From: Lutimaribacter saemankumensis
GTDB lineage: Bacteria > Pseudomonadota > Alphaproteobacteria > Rhodobacterales > Rhodobacteraceae
Assembly (NCBI RefSeq): GCF_900100005.1
Contig: NZ_FNEB01000001.1
Span: 434,001 to 498,000, forward strand
DNA: 64,000 bases
Reading direction: 5' to 3'
The position numbers were made by a program, and so were the translations under genes. The first letter of the stretch is position 1. Each line of letters starts with the position of its first letter. A model generated the notes under the pieces. It was given only the letters and a program-made list of their open reading frames with translations. It was not told where the DNA came from and ran no database searches. This document shows, in pieces, positions 18,117-27,321 of this stretch.

Positions 18117-18189
18117 ACCCTGTGGAACACCCTGTGGGCAACGCAGGGATAAGCCGCGAAAACCGTTGTATCCACGTTTGTTATCCGTC
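18117..18189. promoter_or_regulatory. Cluster of DnaA-box-like 9-mers
   Basis: Within 73 bases there are TGTGGAACA, TGTGGGCAA, CAGGGATAA, GTATCCACG and TTATCCGTC. Each is two or three mismatches from the DnaA box TGTGGATAA/TTATCCACA, and the first two form a 12-base tandem repeat of ACCCTGTGG. None is perfect. The stretch lies in the 482-base gap between nrdJ and the lipoprotein; the rest of the gap holds the NrdR box and palindrome. Confidence 0.35.
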
Positions 18190-18306
18190 ACTTTTGCCCC
18201 GTTGCCTCAGCTTGGGCGCCTCGCCGCACCCCCTGCACAAAAATGCAACAGACCGGACCGCGCCAATCAACAATTTGGCGACACGAACAGCACAGGACAC
18301 CACATA

Positions 18307-18747
18307 TTGCGGGTAAGGCGATTCTTTCTGATGGCAGGTCTGGCCCTGCTCGCCGCCTGCGCGCCGCCGCTGGAGCCGTCGGTGCGCATGCAATTCGCAC
18401 AACCGCCGTCACAGCTATTCGCGGCGGTTCCGCTTGCCTGCTCGGGCCCTGGCGAACGCGTCCTGCGCCCAAGCGACGGCACGATCGAATGCCGCCGCCT
18501 GCTGCCCCCCGAAGGCGCCGCCGGGGCGATCCTGCGCTACAACGGCACCATCGACGCGCTGCCCGAAAGCGTCATTCGTTTCCGCACCGACCAGACCGAA
18601 GGCGCGACCATCGTCGAGGCAACGGCCTATGTCGCGGTGCCGCAACTAGGCGGGGGCGAGGTCTATGTCATCTACCCGGACGCGCAGGTCGCGCGCAAAA
18701 TGCGCGGTCTGCTGACCCGCATGGGCGGCACGCCGCTGGCAGAATGA
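18307..18747 (+). CDS. Small outer-membrane-type lipoprotein
   Basis: A 146-residue predicted lipoprotein. With the TTG start at 18307 the N-terminus MRVRRFFLMAGLALLAAC is a full type II signal peptide, basic end plus hydrophobic core, with lipobox LAAC and lipidated C18. The in-frame ATG at 18331 would remove the basic residues. The mature part is a compact beta-rich domain with a second Cys pair (CSGPG and IECRR) that may form a disulphide. Function unknown. It is divergent from nrdJ and ends at a strong hairpin shared with the convergent rne. Confidence 0.75.
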   Translation: MRVRRFFLMAGLALLAACAPPLEPSVRMQFAQPPSQLFAAVPLACSGPGERVLRPSDGTIECRRLLPPEGAAGAILRYNGTIDALPESVIRFRTDQTEGATIVEATAYVAVPQLGGGEVYVIYPDAQVARKMRGLLTRMGGTPLAE

Positions 18748-18751
18748 CAAA

Positions 18752-18775
18752 GGCCCCGTGGTTTCCCACGGGGCC
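18752..18775. terminator. Bidirectional terminator between lipoprotein gene and rne
   Basis: A perfect 10-bp stem GGCCCCGTGG / CCACGGGGCC with a TTTC loop lies between two convergent stops (18747 plus, 18808 minus). Reading minus it is followed by TTT, reading plus by ATTCGAAG, so it should work better for rne. Confidence 0.75.
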
Positions 18776-18807
18776 ATTCGAAGCTTTCTGAATTCGGGTC
18801 AGCGGCC

Positions 18808-21519
18808 TTATCGGCCCAACGACCACCATCCGCGCCGCTTGGGTTTCGACGCGTCTTCTTCGGGTTTGTCCGTGCCGGTCTGCGGCGCGGCCTCGGCCAT
18901 GGCCGGTTCCTGCTCAGGCTCGGGCTGCGGTTCCGGCGCAGCTTTCGCCGCGGCCTCTTTCGGGGCCTTGGCGGGCTTTTCGGCCGCTTTCTTGGGGGCC
19001 TCGGCAGCCGCATCTTCGGCTGCGGGCGCTTCGGTCTTTTTCGCGGTCGACCGGCTGCGCGTTGTGGTGGCCTTTTTGGCGGGCGCGGCCTTCGGCTTTT
19101 CCTCGGCCTTGTCGGCGTCATCAGCCTCGGGCTTCTTGCGGCTGCGTGTCGTCTTGGGCTTGGGCTTTTCCTCGGCCGCTGCCTCGTCCTTTTCCGCCTT
19201 AGCCGCCTTGGTCGACCGGGTCGATTTCGGCTTCGCGGCTTTCGGCTCTTCCTTGGCTGCAGGTTCCTCCACCTTTTCGGCAGGCGGTTCCGTCACGGCC
19301 TCGGACGCATCCGGTGCCTCGGCGGCTTGCGCTGGTTCGGCCTTGGCGGACTGATCCTCCGCTGCACCCGCTTCCGCACCGTTTTCCTGATCGTCGCGCT
19401 GCGACGATTTCGACCGGCGCGACCGGCGGCGGCGGCGGCGTTTCTTGGGCTTTTGTTCGTCCTCCGAAACCTCGCGGACCTCTTCGGTTTCTTCCTCGAC
19501 CGTATCCTCGTCGATATCTTCCATCAGCGAGGCATCGACCGACACCACCGGCGCCACGACTTCCGACACGATCCGCGTCGCCGTCTTGAATTTCTCAAGG
19601 CTGAAATCCGGGCTGATCAGCATCGGATCGCCCTCGATCCGCACGGCCATGCCGTAACGGCCCTCGATCTGGGCGACATGGTCCCGCTTTTGATTCATGA
19701 GGTAGTTGGCGATGCTCACCGGCGCCTTGACCAGAACCTCGCGCGACCGGCGGCGTGTGCCTTCCTCTTCGATCTGGCGCAGGATCGACAAGGCCAGGTT
19801 GTCGTCCGACCGGATCAGACCCGTGCCGTGGCAATGAGGGCAGGCTTGTGTCGTCGCCTCGATCATGCCGGGACGCAGGCGCTGACGGCTCATCTCCAGC
19901 AGGCCAAAGCCCGAGATGCGTCCCACCTGGATGCGCGCACGGTCGGTTTTCAACCGGTCCTTCAGCCGCTTTTCGACTGCGGCGTTGTTCTTGCGCTCTT
20001 CCATGTCGATGAAATCGATCACGATCAGCCCGGCCAGGTCGCGCAGGCGCAATTGGCGGGCCACTTCCTCGGCAGCTTCGAGGTTGGTCTTCAGCGCCGT
20101 TTCCTCGATCGAGCCTTCCTTGGTGGCCCGGCCCGAGTTCACATCGATCGCCACCAGCGCTTCGGTCACCCCGATCACGATGTAGCCGCCCGACCGCAGC
20201 TGAACCGTCGGGTTGAACATCGACGACAGGTAGCTTTCCACCTGGTAGCGCGCGAAAAGGGGCAACGCGTCGGCGTAATGTTTCACGTTCTTGGCGTGGG
20301 ACGGCATGATCATCTTCATGAAGTCCTTGGCGATGCGGTACCCGCGCTCGCCTTCCACCAGCACCTCGTCGATATCGCGGCTGTAAAGATCGCGGATCGA
20401 ACGTTTGATCAGGTCGCCTTCTTCATAGATCTTGGCCGGCGCGATGGATTGCAGCGTCAGTTCGCGGATCTGTTCCCACAGGCGTTGCAGGTATTCGTAG
20501 TCGCGCTTGATCTCGGACTTGGTGCGCTTTGCGCCCGCGGTGCGGATGATCAGGCCCGCGCCCTGCGGCACGTCGATCTCGGTCGCGATTTCCTTGAGCT
20601 TCTTGCGGTCGGCCGCATTGGTGATCTTGCGGCTGATCCCGCCGCCACGCGCGGTGTTGGGCATCAGAACGCAATAGCGGCCGGCCAGCGACAGATAGGT
20701 GGTCAGCGCAGCGCCCTTGTTGCCGCGCTCTTCCTTGACGACCTGCACCAGCATGATCTGGCGCACCTTGACGACTTCCTGGATCTTGTAACGGCGCGGG
20801 CGCGGTTTGCGCGGCGGGCGGATGTCTTCGACATCGTCGTCATCGGCCACGGATTCGATCGTCAGATCCTTTTCCGCGGCGCTGGTGGCTTCGTCGTCTT
20901 CCTCGTCGGCCGGTTCATCCACAACGGTTTCCGCGATGAAATCGGTCTCGGTTTCCATCACGGCCTCGGCCGCGCCATCGGGCATATCGTCGCCCATCGG
21001 CTCTTCGACCGGGGTTTCGCTGACCGTGTCCATCGGCGACGCGCCCTCTTCGGGCAGGTCGTCGCCTTCGAAGTCGATGGTTTCCATGCCGGCGATGTCA
21101 CCATTGCCCGGCAGTTCCTTGGTGGCCACCGCATCGTCGGAATCGGAGCGCGCCGCCTTGCTGGACGACCGAGACCTGCGACGCGACTTGGGCTTGTCCT
21201 CGTCCTCGTCGCGGGCGCGCATCGCCTCGGCATAGGCGCGCTCTTCCTCCATCAGCGCCTCGCGGTCGGCGACGGGGATCTGGTAGTAGTCGGGGTGAAT
21301 TTCCGAAAAGGCCAGGAACCCGTGACGGTTCCCGCCGTAATCGACAAAGGCCGCCTGAAGCGAGGGTTCGACCCGCGTTACCTTTGCCAGATAGATGTTG
21401 CCGGCGAGCTGCCGCTTGTTTTCCGATTCAAAGTCGAACTCTTCGACCTTGTTGCCGTCCACCACCACGACGCGGGTTTCTTCCGCGTGGGTGGCATCGA
21501 TAAGCATCTTCTTTGCCAT
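18808..21519 (-). CDS. rne: Ribonuclease E
   Basis: A 903-residue endoribonuclease that initiates mRNA decay and processes rRNA and tRNA precursors. The start MAKKMLIDATHAEETRV is the usual alphaproteobacterial N-terminus. An S1 domain (about 40-75) is interrupted by a long acidic insert (about 85-270, rich in D/E), as in other alphaproteobacteria. The catalytic region has LVAIDVNSGR and LIVIDFIDME with the magnesium aspartates, followed by the zinc-link CPHCHGTG. The C-terminal 200 residues are disordered and made of Ala/Lys/Glu/Pro repeats with Arg-rich segments, the expected degradosome and RNA-binding scaffold. Confidence 0.96.
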   Translation of the reverse strand: MAKKMLIDATHAEETRVVVVDGNKVEEFDFESENKRQLAGNIYLAKVTRVEPSLQAAFVDYGGNRHGFLAFSEIHPDYYQIPVADREALMEEERAYAEAMRARDEDEDKPKSRRRSRSSSKAARSDSDDAVATKELPGNGDIAGMETIDFEGDDLPEEGASPMDTVSETPVEEPMGDDMPDGAAEAVMETETDFIAETVVDEPADEEDDEATSAAEKDLTIESVADDDDVEDIRPPRKPRPRRYKIQEVVKVRQIMLVQVVKEERGNKGAALTTYLSLAGRYCVLMPNTARGGGISRKITNAADRKKLKEIATEIDVPQGAGLIIRTAGAKRTKSEIKRDYEYLQRLWEQIRELTLQSIAPAKIYEEGDLIKRSIRDLYSRDIDEVLVEGERGYRIAKDFMKMIMPSHAKNVKHYADALPLFARYQVESYLSSMFNPTVQLRSGGYIVIGVTEALVAIDVNSGRATKEGSIEETALKTNLEAAEEVARQLRLRDLAGLIVIDFIDMEERKNNAAVEKRLKDRLKTDRARIQVGRISGFGLLEMSRQRLRPGMIEATTQACPHCHGTGLIRSDDNLALSILRQIEEEGTRRRSREVLVKAPVSIANYLMNQKRDHVAQIEGRYGMAVRIEGDPMLISPDFSLEKFKTATRIVSEVVAPVVSVDASLMEDIDEDTVEEETEEVREVSEDEQKPKKRRRRRRSRRSKSSQRDDQENGAEAGAAEDQSAKAEPAQAAEAPDASEAVTEPPAEKVEEPAAKEEPKAAKPKSTRSTKAAKAEKDEAAAEEKPKPKTTRSRKKPEADDADKAEEKPKAAPAKKATTTRSRSTAKKTEAPAAEDAAAEAPKKAAEKPAKAPKEAAAKAAPEPQPEPEQEPAMAEAAPQTGTDKPEEDASKPKRRGWWSLGR

Positions 21520-21947
21520 GTAATCCGTATGCATGACGTGCGCCGGCCGCACCATGCGGTGCGCCGGCCAATCCGTCATGTCCATTATTTGAGGCGAGGC
21601 TTGTGCCGTTGCGGGACAGCCCGGCCGCTGGGGCCGCTGTCATCCGTCTACTGTCACATGCGCCAAGCATCGCGTTTCGTCTCCGACGCCCGGCATCCGG
21701 GCGCCCATTCAAAAGGCCCGGCGCTTGTCAGATCTCTGCTCGCGCCCGCGGGCTGTTCACAATGGCCTCGTTTCTGGAGGGCCATATTCCACGGTCCGGG
21801 AAGGGTCGGGTCTTTCTCCACGATGCCCTTTCGGAAAATCCATCCGGTCCTCATGGTGCACCGTCGCACCAGCGGGCCGTTCCTCATTCATAGAGGAGGA
21901 TAGTTACCAATTACAATCGCAAAGTGCGACCGCATCGGCAGTTGCTC
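21520..21947. other. 428-base region between dctD and rne, probable rne leader
   Basis: No gene is supported here; the open frames present have no recognisable product or ribosome binding site. It lies between the dctD stop and the rne start on the same strand and must contain the rne promoter and a long 5' leader. Long leaders through which RNase E controls its own mRNA are known in other bacteria. I could not place promoter elements or a conserved fold with confidence. Confidence 0.4.
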
Positions 21948-23285
21948 TCAACTCAGGTAGTCCGACCGCTGCAATCCGTATTTCGCCATCTTCTCGTTCA
22001 GGGTCCGGCGCGGCAGGCACAGCTCGTCCATCACCGCCTGGATCGAGCCCTTGTGACGGCGCATCGTGTTGTCGATCAGCATCCGCTCGAACGCCTCGAC
22101 ATATTCTTTGAGCGGCTTGCCCTCGGTCGTCATCACGGGCTGCATCTCGTCATGGTCGGCCATCAGCAGCGATGCGATGGTGCCCTGCCCGCGCCGCGCT
22201 TGCAAAACAGCGCGTTCGGCGACGTTGATCAACTGCCGCACGTTGCCAGGCCAAGGCGCCTGCAAAAGCTGCGCGGCCTCCTGCGCGCTGACTTGCGGGG
22301 CATCGCAACCGTATTCCTCCGAAAACTGCTCGGTCAGGCGCGTGAACAGCGTCAAAATATCCTCGCCGCGCTGGCGCAGCGGCGGCACGGTGATACGCAG
22401 CGCGGCCAACCTGTAGAACAAGTCGGGGCGCAGCACGTCCTCCAGCGTCTTGTCCTGCTGCTGCAGGTTCGAAATCGCGACGATCCGGGTTTCCGCGGGC
22501 GTGCCCTGATCGTTCATCACGCTCAACAGACGGGCCTGCAGCGCATCCGACAGCGCCTCGATATCCTCCAGCACCAGGGTGCCGCCACGCGCCTCTTCGA
22601 TCGCGGGCAACTGGCTGTCCTCGGGCTGCATCGGCCCGAAAAGCCGCTTGGACAGCGCGTCTTCCTCATAGGCGGAACAGGATATCAGAACGAATTTCTT
22701 GCCCGCGCGCGCACCCACGGCATGCAGAGCATGCGCGACAAGCGTCTTGCCGGTTCCGGTTTCGCCGTCGATCAGCACATGGCCGTCGGCCTGTCCCAGG
22801 TCCAGGATGTCCTCGCGCAGCCGTTCCATGACCGGGCTCTGGCCGATCAGCTTTTTCATGATCTGCCCGCCATCCGACAACTCGCGGCGCAGCGCCCGGT
22901 TGTCCAGCGTCAGCCGGCGCACATTGGCCGCCTTCTTGGCCAGTTCCGTCATCCGATCCGGGTTGAACGGCTTTTCAAGGAAATCGTAGGCCCCGACGCG
23001 CATCGCCTCGACCGCCATCGGCACGTCGCCATGCCCGGTGATCATGATCACCGGAAGCGCGCTGTCGCTGCCCATCAGCTTTTTCAGGAACTGCATCCCG
23101 TCCATGCCCGGCATGCGGATATCCGAGATCACGATGCCAGGATAATCCGGCCCCAGCACCTTGAGCGCGTCTTCCGCGCTGGCGAATGTCTCGGTGTCAT
23201 AGCCGGACAGAGCCAACCATTGGCTGATCGACTGGCGCATATCCTGTTCATCGTCGACGATGGCAATCTTCATGGCTTTCGACAT
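21948..23285 (-). CDS. dctD: DctD-like response regulator without the GAFTGA loop
   Basis: A 445-residue NtrC-family regulator. The receiver domain has phosphoacceptor D55 (ISDIRMPG) and K105; the AAA+ domain has Walker A GETGTGKT (174-181) and the LRPDLFYRL region; a Fis-type helix-turn-helix is at the C-terminus (LCLPRRTLNEKM). Two departures are clear: the L1 loop where GAFTGA contacts sigma-54 is missing (LFG at 215-217 leads into PMQPEDSQLPAIEEA), and Walker B reads VLED instead of LDE. It follows its cognate kinase with a 3-base gap. Probably controls C4-dicarboxylate or similar transport; targets are not in the window. Confidence 0.88.
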   Translation of the reverse strand: MSKAMKIAIVDDEQDMRQSISQWLALSGYDTETFASAEDALKVLGPDYPGIVISDIRMPGMDGMQFLKKLMGSDSALPVIMITGHGDVPMAVEAMRVGAYDFLEKPFNPDRMTELAKKAANVRRLTLDNRALRRELSDGGQIMKKLIGQSPVMERLREDILDLGQADGHVLIDGETGTGKTLVAHALHAVGARAGKKFVLISCSAYEEDALSKRLFGPMQPEDSQLPAIEEARGGTLVLEDIEALSDALQARLLSVMNDQGTPAETRIVAISNLQQQDKTLEDVLRPDLFYRLAALRITVPPLRQRGEDILTLFTRLTEQFSEEYGCDAPQVSAQEAAQLLQAPWPGNVRQLINVAERAVLQARRGQGTIASLLMADHDEMQPVMTTEGKPLKEYVEAFERMLIDNTMRRHKGSIQAVMDELCLPRRTLNEKMAKYGLQRSDYLS

Positions 23286-23288
23286 TGT

Positions 23289-25055
23289 TTACTCCGCGGC
23301 CTCGATATCGGCGTCTTCGTCACTCAAGATAGGAAGCTGCACCTCGAATACAGCCCCCCCGCCTTCGGCATTGCGTGCGGTCAGACGTCCGCCAAGGTCG
23401 TTCACGATCCCCGAGGAAATCGCAAGCCCCAGCCCGACACCGTCACCGGCGGTCTTCGTGGTGTAGAAAGGCTCGAACAGCTTATCGAGATCGTCGATGC
23501 CCACGCCGTTGTCGCGCACCGTCAGGGTGGCCGTTTCCCCGGCGGCCAGGATGATGTCGATCTCGGGCGCGTCCACACTTCCGGTGGCGTCGATGGCGTT
23601 GCGCAAGAGGTTGATCATGACCTGTTCGATCCGCACCCTGTCACCCATCACCATCACCGCTTCCGACGGGATCGCGCGGCTGATCTTGATCTGCCTGCGC
23701 TTGAGCTGCGGCTCCATCATCGACAGGGCCGAGGCCAGCGCATCGCCCATGTTTACAGGCGCAAACTCCTCGCTGCCCTTGCGCGCGTAGGATTTCAGCT
23801 GCTTGGTGATAGCGCCCATCCGTTCGATCAGATCGTCGATGCGCTGGAACGACGAAAGCGCCTCTTCGGGGCGGTTTCGGCGCAGCAGAAGCCGCGCACC
23901 CGCCAGATAGGTTTTCATCGCCGCCAGCGGCTGGTTCAGCTCGTGACTGACGGCGGCCGACATCTCGCCAAGGGCCGCCAGTTTCGAGCTTTGCGCAAGC
24001 GTCTGTTCGGCCACGGCAAGGTTCTTTTGCACGCGTTCACGCTCGGCGATTTCCCGCTGCAGGCGCGCGTTCAATGCGCGAAGGTCTGCCGATTCACGCT
24101 GGAACAGCGCCATGCGCAGCGCGTTCTTGCGGCTCAGGAAGTAGAAGGCGAGCGCCAGAAGGATGGCGAATCCCATGATCTCCAACGCCAGGAAGCCGTT
24201 CACCTTTTCGCGCACGCTGGCATAGGTCGTGAAACTGGTCATGGTCCAGCCGCGGAACGGGATGCGGGTCTGCATCCGCATCACCGCCTCGCCCTGCACA
24301 TAGGCATCCGCCGGCAGCGTGGTCCAGTCGGCGGTCGCCTGGATCGCCCGCTGGATCGCGCTGCGCGCGGGTTCCGTCGCAAGCGCCTCTTCCTCGGTCC
24401 GCCCGCGCCAGCGCGGTTCGGTCGCCAGGATGATCGAACCCGAACTGTCCGACACGACCACCGCATCCGAAATACCGGCCCAGGCGCGTTCGAACTTGGC
24501 CAGGTCCACCTCAACCAGGATCACGCCCAGAACGTCGCCGCGTTCCTCGATCCGGCGCGAATAGGCGAACACATACGCCCCGCTTTCGCGTTGCATCACG
24601 GTGAAAACCGTCCCGCTGGCGCGGATCGCATTGACGAAATAGGGATCGGAGCGGTGCTGACTGCCCAGCCTGTTGCGGTCCGTCGCCGCGACCGCGCGCC
24701 CATCACGATCCAGCAGCATCAGAGAGGCCGCGCCGATTTCCTCGACGAACGAGATCAGGCGCTGCGTCGATGACGAGTAATCCGCCGAACTCAGCGCGCC
24801 GATCAGCGACGGGTCACGCGCAAGCAATTGCGGCACGATCGCGTTGCGTCGAAGCTCGGACAGCAGGTTCCCCGAATAGAGCGCCAGGCGCAGTTCTGCG
24901 CGGTTGCGCGTGTTTTCGGTAAAGCGGTCGGTCAGCAACACGTTTGTCGTCACGACCGTAATGACGGCAAGCACCAGCAGCCCCATCAGGGCAACGCGCG
25001 TTCGCCACCCGATGGTGCGTCCGCCCGAAATCACTTTTGCCGGAAGCTGTGCCAT
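23289..25055 (-). CDS. dctB: DctB-like sensor histidine kinase
   Basis: A 588-residue membrane sensor kinase. Transmembrane helices at about 20-42 and 288-308 enclose a periplasmic double-PAS (dCACHE-like) sensing domain of the DctB type. The dimerisation region has H371 in SHELNQPLAAMK, and the ATPase domain has NLLRNAID, DNGVGID and GVGLGLAISSGIV. DctB proteins sense succinate, malate and fumarate and phosphorylate DctD. The genes are in one operon, downstream of purQ on the same strand with a 36-base gap, which is an unusual neighbour. Confidence 0.9.
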   Translation of the reverse strand: MAQLPAKVISGGRTIGWRTRVALMGLLVLAVITVVTTNVLLTDRFTENTRNRAELRLALYSGNLLSELRRNAIVPQLLARDPSLIGALSSADYSSSTQRLISFVEEIGAASLMLLDRDGRAVAATDRNRLGSQHRSDPYFVNAIRASGTVFTVMQRESGAYVFAYSRRIEERGDVLGVILVEVDLAKFERAWAGISDAVVVSDSSGSIILATEPRWRGRTEEEALATEPARSAIQRAIQATADWTTLPADAYVQGEAVMRMQTRIPFRGWTMTSFTTYASVREKVNGFLALEIMGFAILLALAFYFLSRKNALRMALFQRESADLRALNARLQREIAERERVQKNLAVAEQTLAQSSKLAALGEMSAAVSHELNQPLAAMKTYLAGARLLLRRNRPEEALSSFQRIDDLIERMGAITKQLKSYARKGSEEFAPVNMGDALASALSMMEPQLKRRQIKISRAIPSEAVMVMGDRVRIEQVMINLLRNAIDATGSVDAPEIDIILAAGETATLTVRDNGVGIDDLDKLFEPFYTTKTAGDGVGLGLAISSGIVNDLGGRLTARNAEGGGAVFEVQLPILSDEDADIEAAE

Positions 25056-25091
25056 GGTCTGACGTTACGCCGCGCGCGCGGACCGCTCAAG

Positions 25092-25760
25092 TCAGGCGGT
25101 GGCCAGTTGATCCATCAATGCGCGGAACATCGCCTGCCCGTCGGTGCCGCCATGCGACGGCTCGGCCATGCGCTCGGGATGGGGCATCATCCCCAGCACC
25201 CGGCGGTTTTCCGACAGCACACCCGCAATTGACTCGACCGACCCGTTGGGGTTCTCGACATAGCGGAACGCCACCCGGTCCTGATCGTTCAGCGCCCTGA
25301 GTGTCTCGTCATCCGCATAATAGTTGCCGTCGTGATGGGCGATCGGGATGGTGATTTCCTGGCCCTGCTCATACCCCGCGGTGAACGCGCTGTCGGCGGT
25401 TTCGACGCGCAGCCCGACGAGCTTGCAGATGTATTTCAGGTTGGCATTGCGGCGCAGCGCGCCGGGCAACAACCGCGTTTCCGTCAGAACCTGGAAACCG
25501 TTGCAGATACCCAAGGCAAAGCCGCCCCGCTCCACATGCTTTTTCAGTGCACCGCAAATCGGGGAATTGGCCGCGATCGCCCCACAGCGCAGGTAGTCGC
25601 CGTAGGAAAAACCGCCCGGCACGGCGACGATATCGACGCCCTCGGGCAGGCCCGTGTCCTTGTGCCAGACCATGCTGACCCTGGCGCCCGCCTTTTCAAA
25701 GGCCACCGCAAGATCGCGGTCGCAGTTGGAGCCGGGAAAGACCAGAACCGCCGCGCGCAT
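25092..25760 (-). CDS. purQ: Phosphoribosylformylglycinamidine synthase, glutaminase subunit
   Basis: A 222-residue class I glutamine amidotransferase subunit. The nucleophile is C86 in ALGICNGFQ, and the His-Glu pair is in MMPHPER near the C-terminus. With PurS and PurL it converts FGAR to FGAM in purine synthesis. The start overlaps the purS stop by one base (TGATG), so translation is coupled. purL is not in the window. Confidence 0.97.
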   Translation of the reverse strand: MRAAVLVFPGSNCDRDLAVAFEKAGARVSMVWHKDTGLPEGVDIVAVPGGFSYGDYLRCGAIAANSPICGALKKHVERGGFALGICNGFQVLTETRLLPGALRRNANLKYICKLVGLRVETADSAFTAGYEQGQEITIPIAHHDGNYYADDETLRALNDQDRVAFRYVENPNGSVESIAGVLSENRRVLGMMPHPERMAEPSHGGTDGQAMFRALMDQLATA

Positions 25761-25990
25761 CAGCCCATCTCCACGCTGTAGCTTTCGATCACCGTGTTCG
25801 CCAGCAGCTTTTCGCACATCTGGACGACGGTGTCCTCGGTCGTGCCGGGGGCGAGATCCAGTTCGATCACCTTGCCCTGGCGCACGCCTTCGACGCCATC
25901 GAACCCAAGCGATCCCAGCGCGTGGCGCACCGCCTCGCCCTGCGGATCCAGAACCCCGTTCTTCAACATGACCGTGACCCGTGCCTTCAT
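25760..25990 (-). CDS. purS: Phosphoribosylformylglycinamidine synthase subunit PurS
   Basis: A 76-residue PurS, the small structural subunit that bridges PurQ and PurL in the three-part enzyme. The typical opening [17 protein letters not shown] and the C-terminal [10 protein letters not shown] strand are present. Strong GGAGG ribosome binding site. Located between purC and purQ as in most Rhodobacteraceae. Confidence 0.96.
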   Translation of the reverse strand: MKARVTVMLKNGVLDPQGEAVRHALGSLGFDGVEGVRQGKVIELDLAPGTTEDTVVQMCEKLLANTVIESYSVEMG

Positions 25991-26048
25991 GGCGTCCTCC
26001 GGTAGATCTCGGGCGGGCACGCAGCCCCTGCCCCGGTTTGACTTGCGC

Positions 26049-26810
26049 TCAGTTGATGAGCGTCGGCTTGCTTGCGGACACGTTCGCCTTGGGCATAACG
26101 CCCAGGCGCCGCGCGACCTCGGTATAGGCATCCGTCAGGCTGCCCAGGTCACGGCGGAACACGTCCTTGTCCAGCTTCTGGCCGGTTTCGATGTCCCACA
26201 GCCGGCAGCTGTCGGGGCTGATCTCGTCCGCCACGATCAGGCGCTGGTAGTCGCCGTCATAGACGCGGCCGATCTCGATCTTGAAATCGACCAGCCGGAT
26301 GCCGACGCCGTACATCACGCCCGACAGGAAGTCGTTGACGCGCAGTGCAAGGCTCAGGATGTCGTCCATGTCCTGCTGGCTGGCCCAGCCGAACGCGGCG
26401 ATATGTTCCTCGGTCACCAGCGGGTCGCCCAGCTTGTCGTCCTTGAGGCAGTATTCCACCACCGGACGCGGCAGTTGCATGCCTTCCTCGATCCCCAGAC
26501 GCTTGGCCATCGACCCCGCGGCATAGTTGCGCACGATCACTTCCAGCGGCACGATCTCGCAGGCGCGGACAAGCTGCTCGCGCATGTTCAGCCGTTTGAT
26601 GAAGTGGTTGGGGATGCCGATATTCGTCAGGCCAAGCATGAAGTACTCGCTCAGCATGTTGTTAAGCACGCCCTTACCTTCGATGGTCGCGCGCTTTTCG
26701 GCGTTGAACGCGGTGGCGTCATCCTTGAAATACTGCACGATGGTGCCCGGTTCGGGCCCTTCATACAGGGTTTTCGCCTTGCCTTCGTAAATCTTCTTGC
26801 GCCGTGCCAT
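26049..26810 (-). CDS. purC: SAICAR synthase
   Basis: A 253-residue phosphoribosylaminoimidazole-succinocarboxamide synthase that joins aspartate to CAIR with ATP. Signature blocks include [24 protein letters not shown] and [10 protein letters not shown]. The start at 26810 (MARRKKIY) was chosen over upstream codons because it matches the family N-terminus. First gene of purC-purS-purQ, divergent from the zeta-inhibitor gene across 156 bases that must carry both promoters. Confidence 0.97.
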   Translation of the reverse strand: MARRKKIYEGKAKTLYEGPEPGTIVQYFKDDATAFNAEKRATIEGKGVLNNMLSEYFMLGLTNIGIPNHFIKRLNMREQLVRACEIVPLEVIVRNYAAGSMAKRLGIEEGMQLPRPVVEYCLKDDKLGDPLVTEEHIAAFGWASQQDMDDILSLALRVNDFLSGVMYGVGIRLVDFKIEIGRVYDGDYQRLIVADEISPDSCRLWDIETGQKLDKDVFRRDLGSLTDAYTEVARRLGVMPKANVSASKPTLIN

Positions 26811-26966
26811 GGCCACTCCGTCGCTCGCGCGGGGCTGAGTCCCGGCGCCTTGGCTTCCCTTTAGTTGATGGGGGCCACGCTCGCAAGGTGCAGCCGCCCC
26901 TTGCGTCAAGCCGCCCTTGCGGGCATATCAGGGCCAACCTTACTGTCAGACAAGGGATAGCGTTCC

Positions 26967-27281
26967 ATGACGACCTTCGATGATCGCGAAAACGCGTTCG
27001 AAAACAAATTCGCCCATGATGAAGAAATGAAGTTCAAGGCGCAGGCGCGCGCGAACAAGCTGCTGGGTCTTTGGGCGGCCGAAAAACTGGGCAAGTCGGG
27101 CGACGATGCCGACGCCTATGCCAAAGAGGTCGTAAAGGCCGATTTCGAAGAGGCCGGCCACGAGGACGTGGTGCGCAAGGTTCTGGGCGATCTGGGCGAC
27201 AAGACCACCGCCGAGGAAATCCGCGCCAAGATGGTCGAGATGCTGGCCAAGGCCAAGGGTCAGATCGTCGAAGAGCACTAA
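26967..27281 (+). CDS. DUF1476 protein, zeta-type inhibitor of the F1Fo-ATP synthase
   Basis: A 104-residue all-alpha protein of the DUF1476 family, identified in Paracoccus denitrificans as the zeta subunit that blocks ATP hydrolysis by F1. The N-terminus MTTFDDRENAFENKFAHD is the inhibitory segment; the rest folds into a four-helix bundle rich in Lys and Glu. It is encoded away from the atp operon, beside purC, as usual in this family. Ends with its own terminator. Confidence 0.92.
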   Translation: MTTFDDRENAFENKFAHDEEMKFKAQARANKLLGLWAAEKLGKSGDDADAYAKEVVKADFEEAGHEDVVRKVLGDLGDKTTAEEIRAKMVEMLAKAKGQIVEEH

Positions 27282-27289
27282 CGTGCCCC

Positions 27290-27319
27290 GCGCGGTCCCG
27301 CCCCAGGGACCGCGCCTTT
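27290..27319 (+). terminator. Terminator of the zeta-inhibitor gene
   Basis: A perfect 10-bp stem GCGCGGTCCC / GGGACCGCGC with a 6-base loop begins 9 bases after the stop and is followed by CTTTC. Compact and GC-rich with a short U-tract. Confidence 0.75.
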
Positions 27320-27321
27320 CA

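Noticed and set aside
18031-18189. Chromosomal replication origin
   Set aside because: DnaA-like boxes are all imperfect, and dnaA, hemE, parAB or other origin-linked genes are absent.
18808-19440. Simple-sequence repeat region or CRISPR-like array at the rne 3' end
   Set aside because: The repetitive look comes from Ala/Lys/Glu/Pro-rich codons of the RNase E tail; there are no fixed-length repeats with unique spacers. No CRISPR array was seen anywhere in the window.
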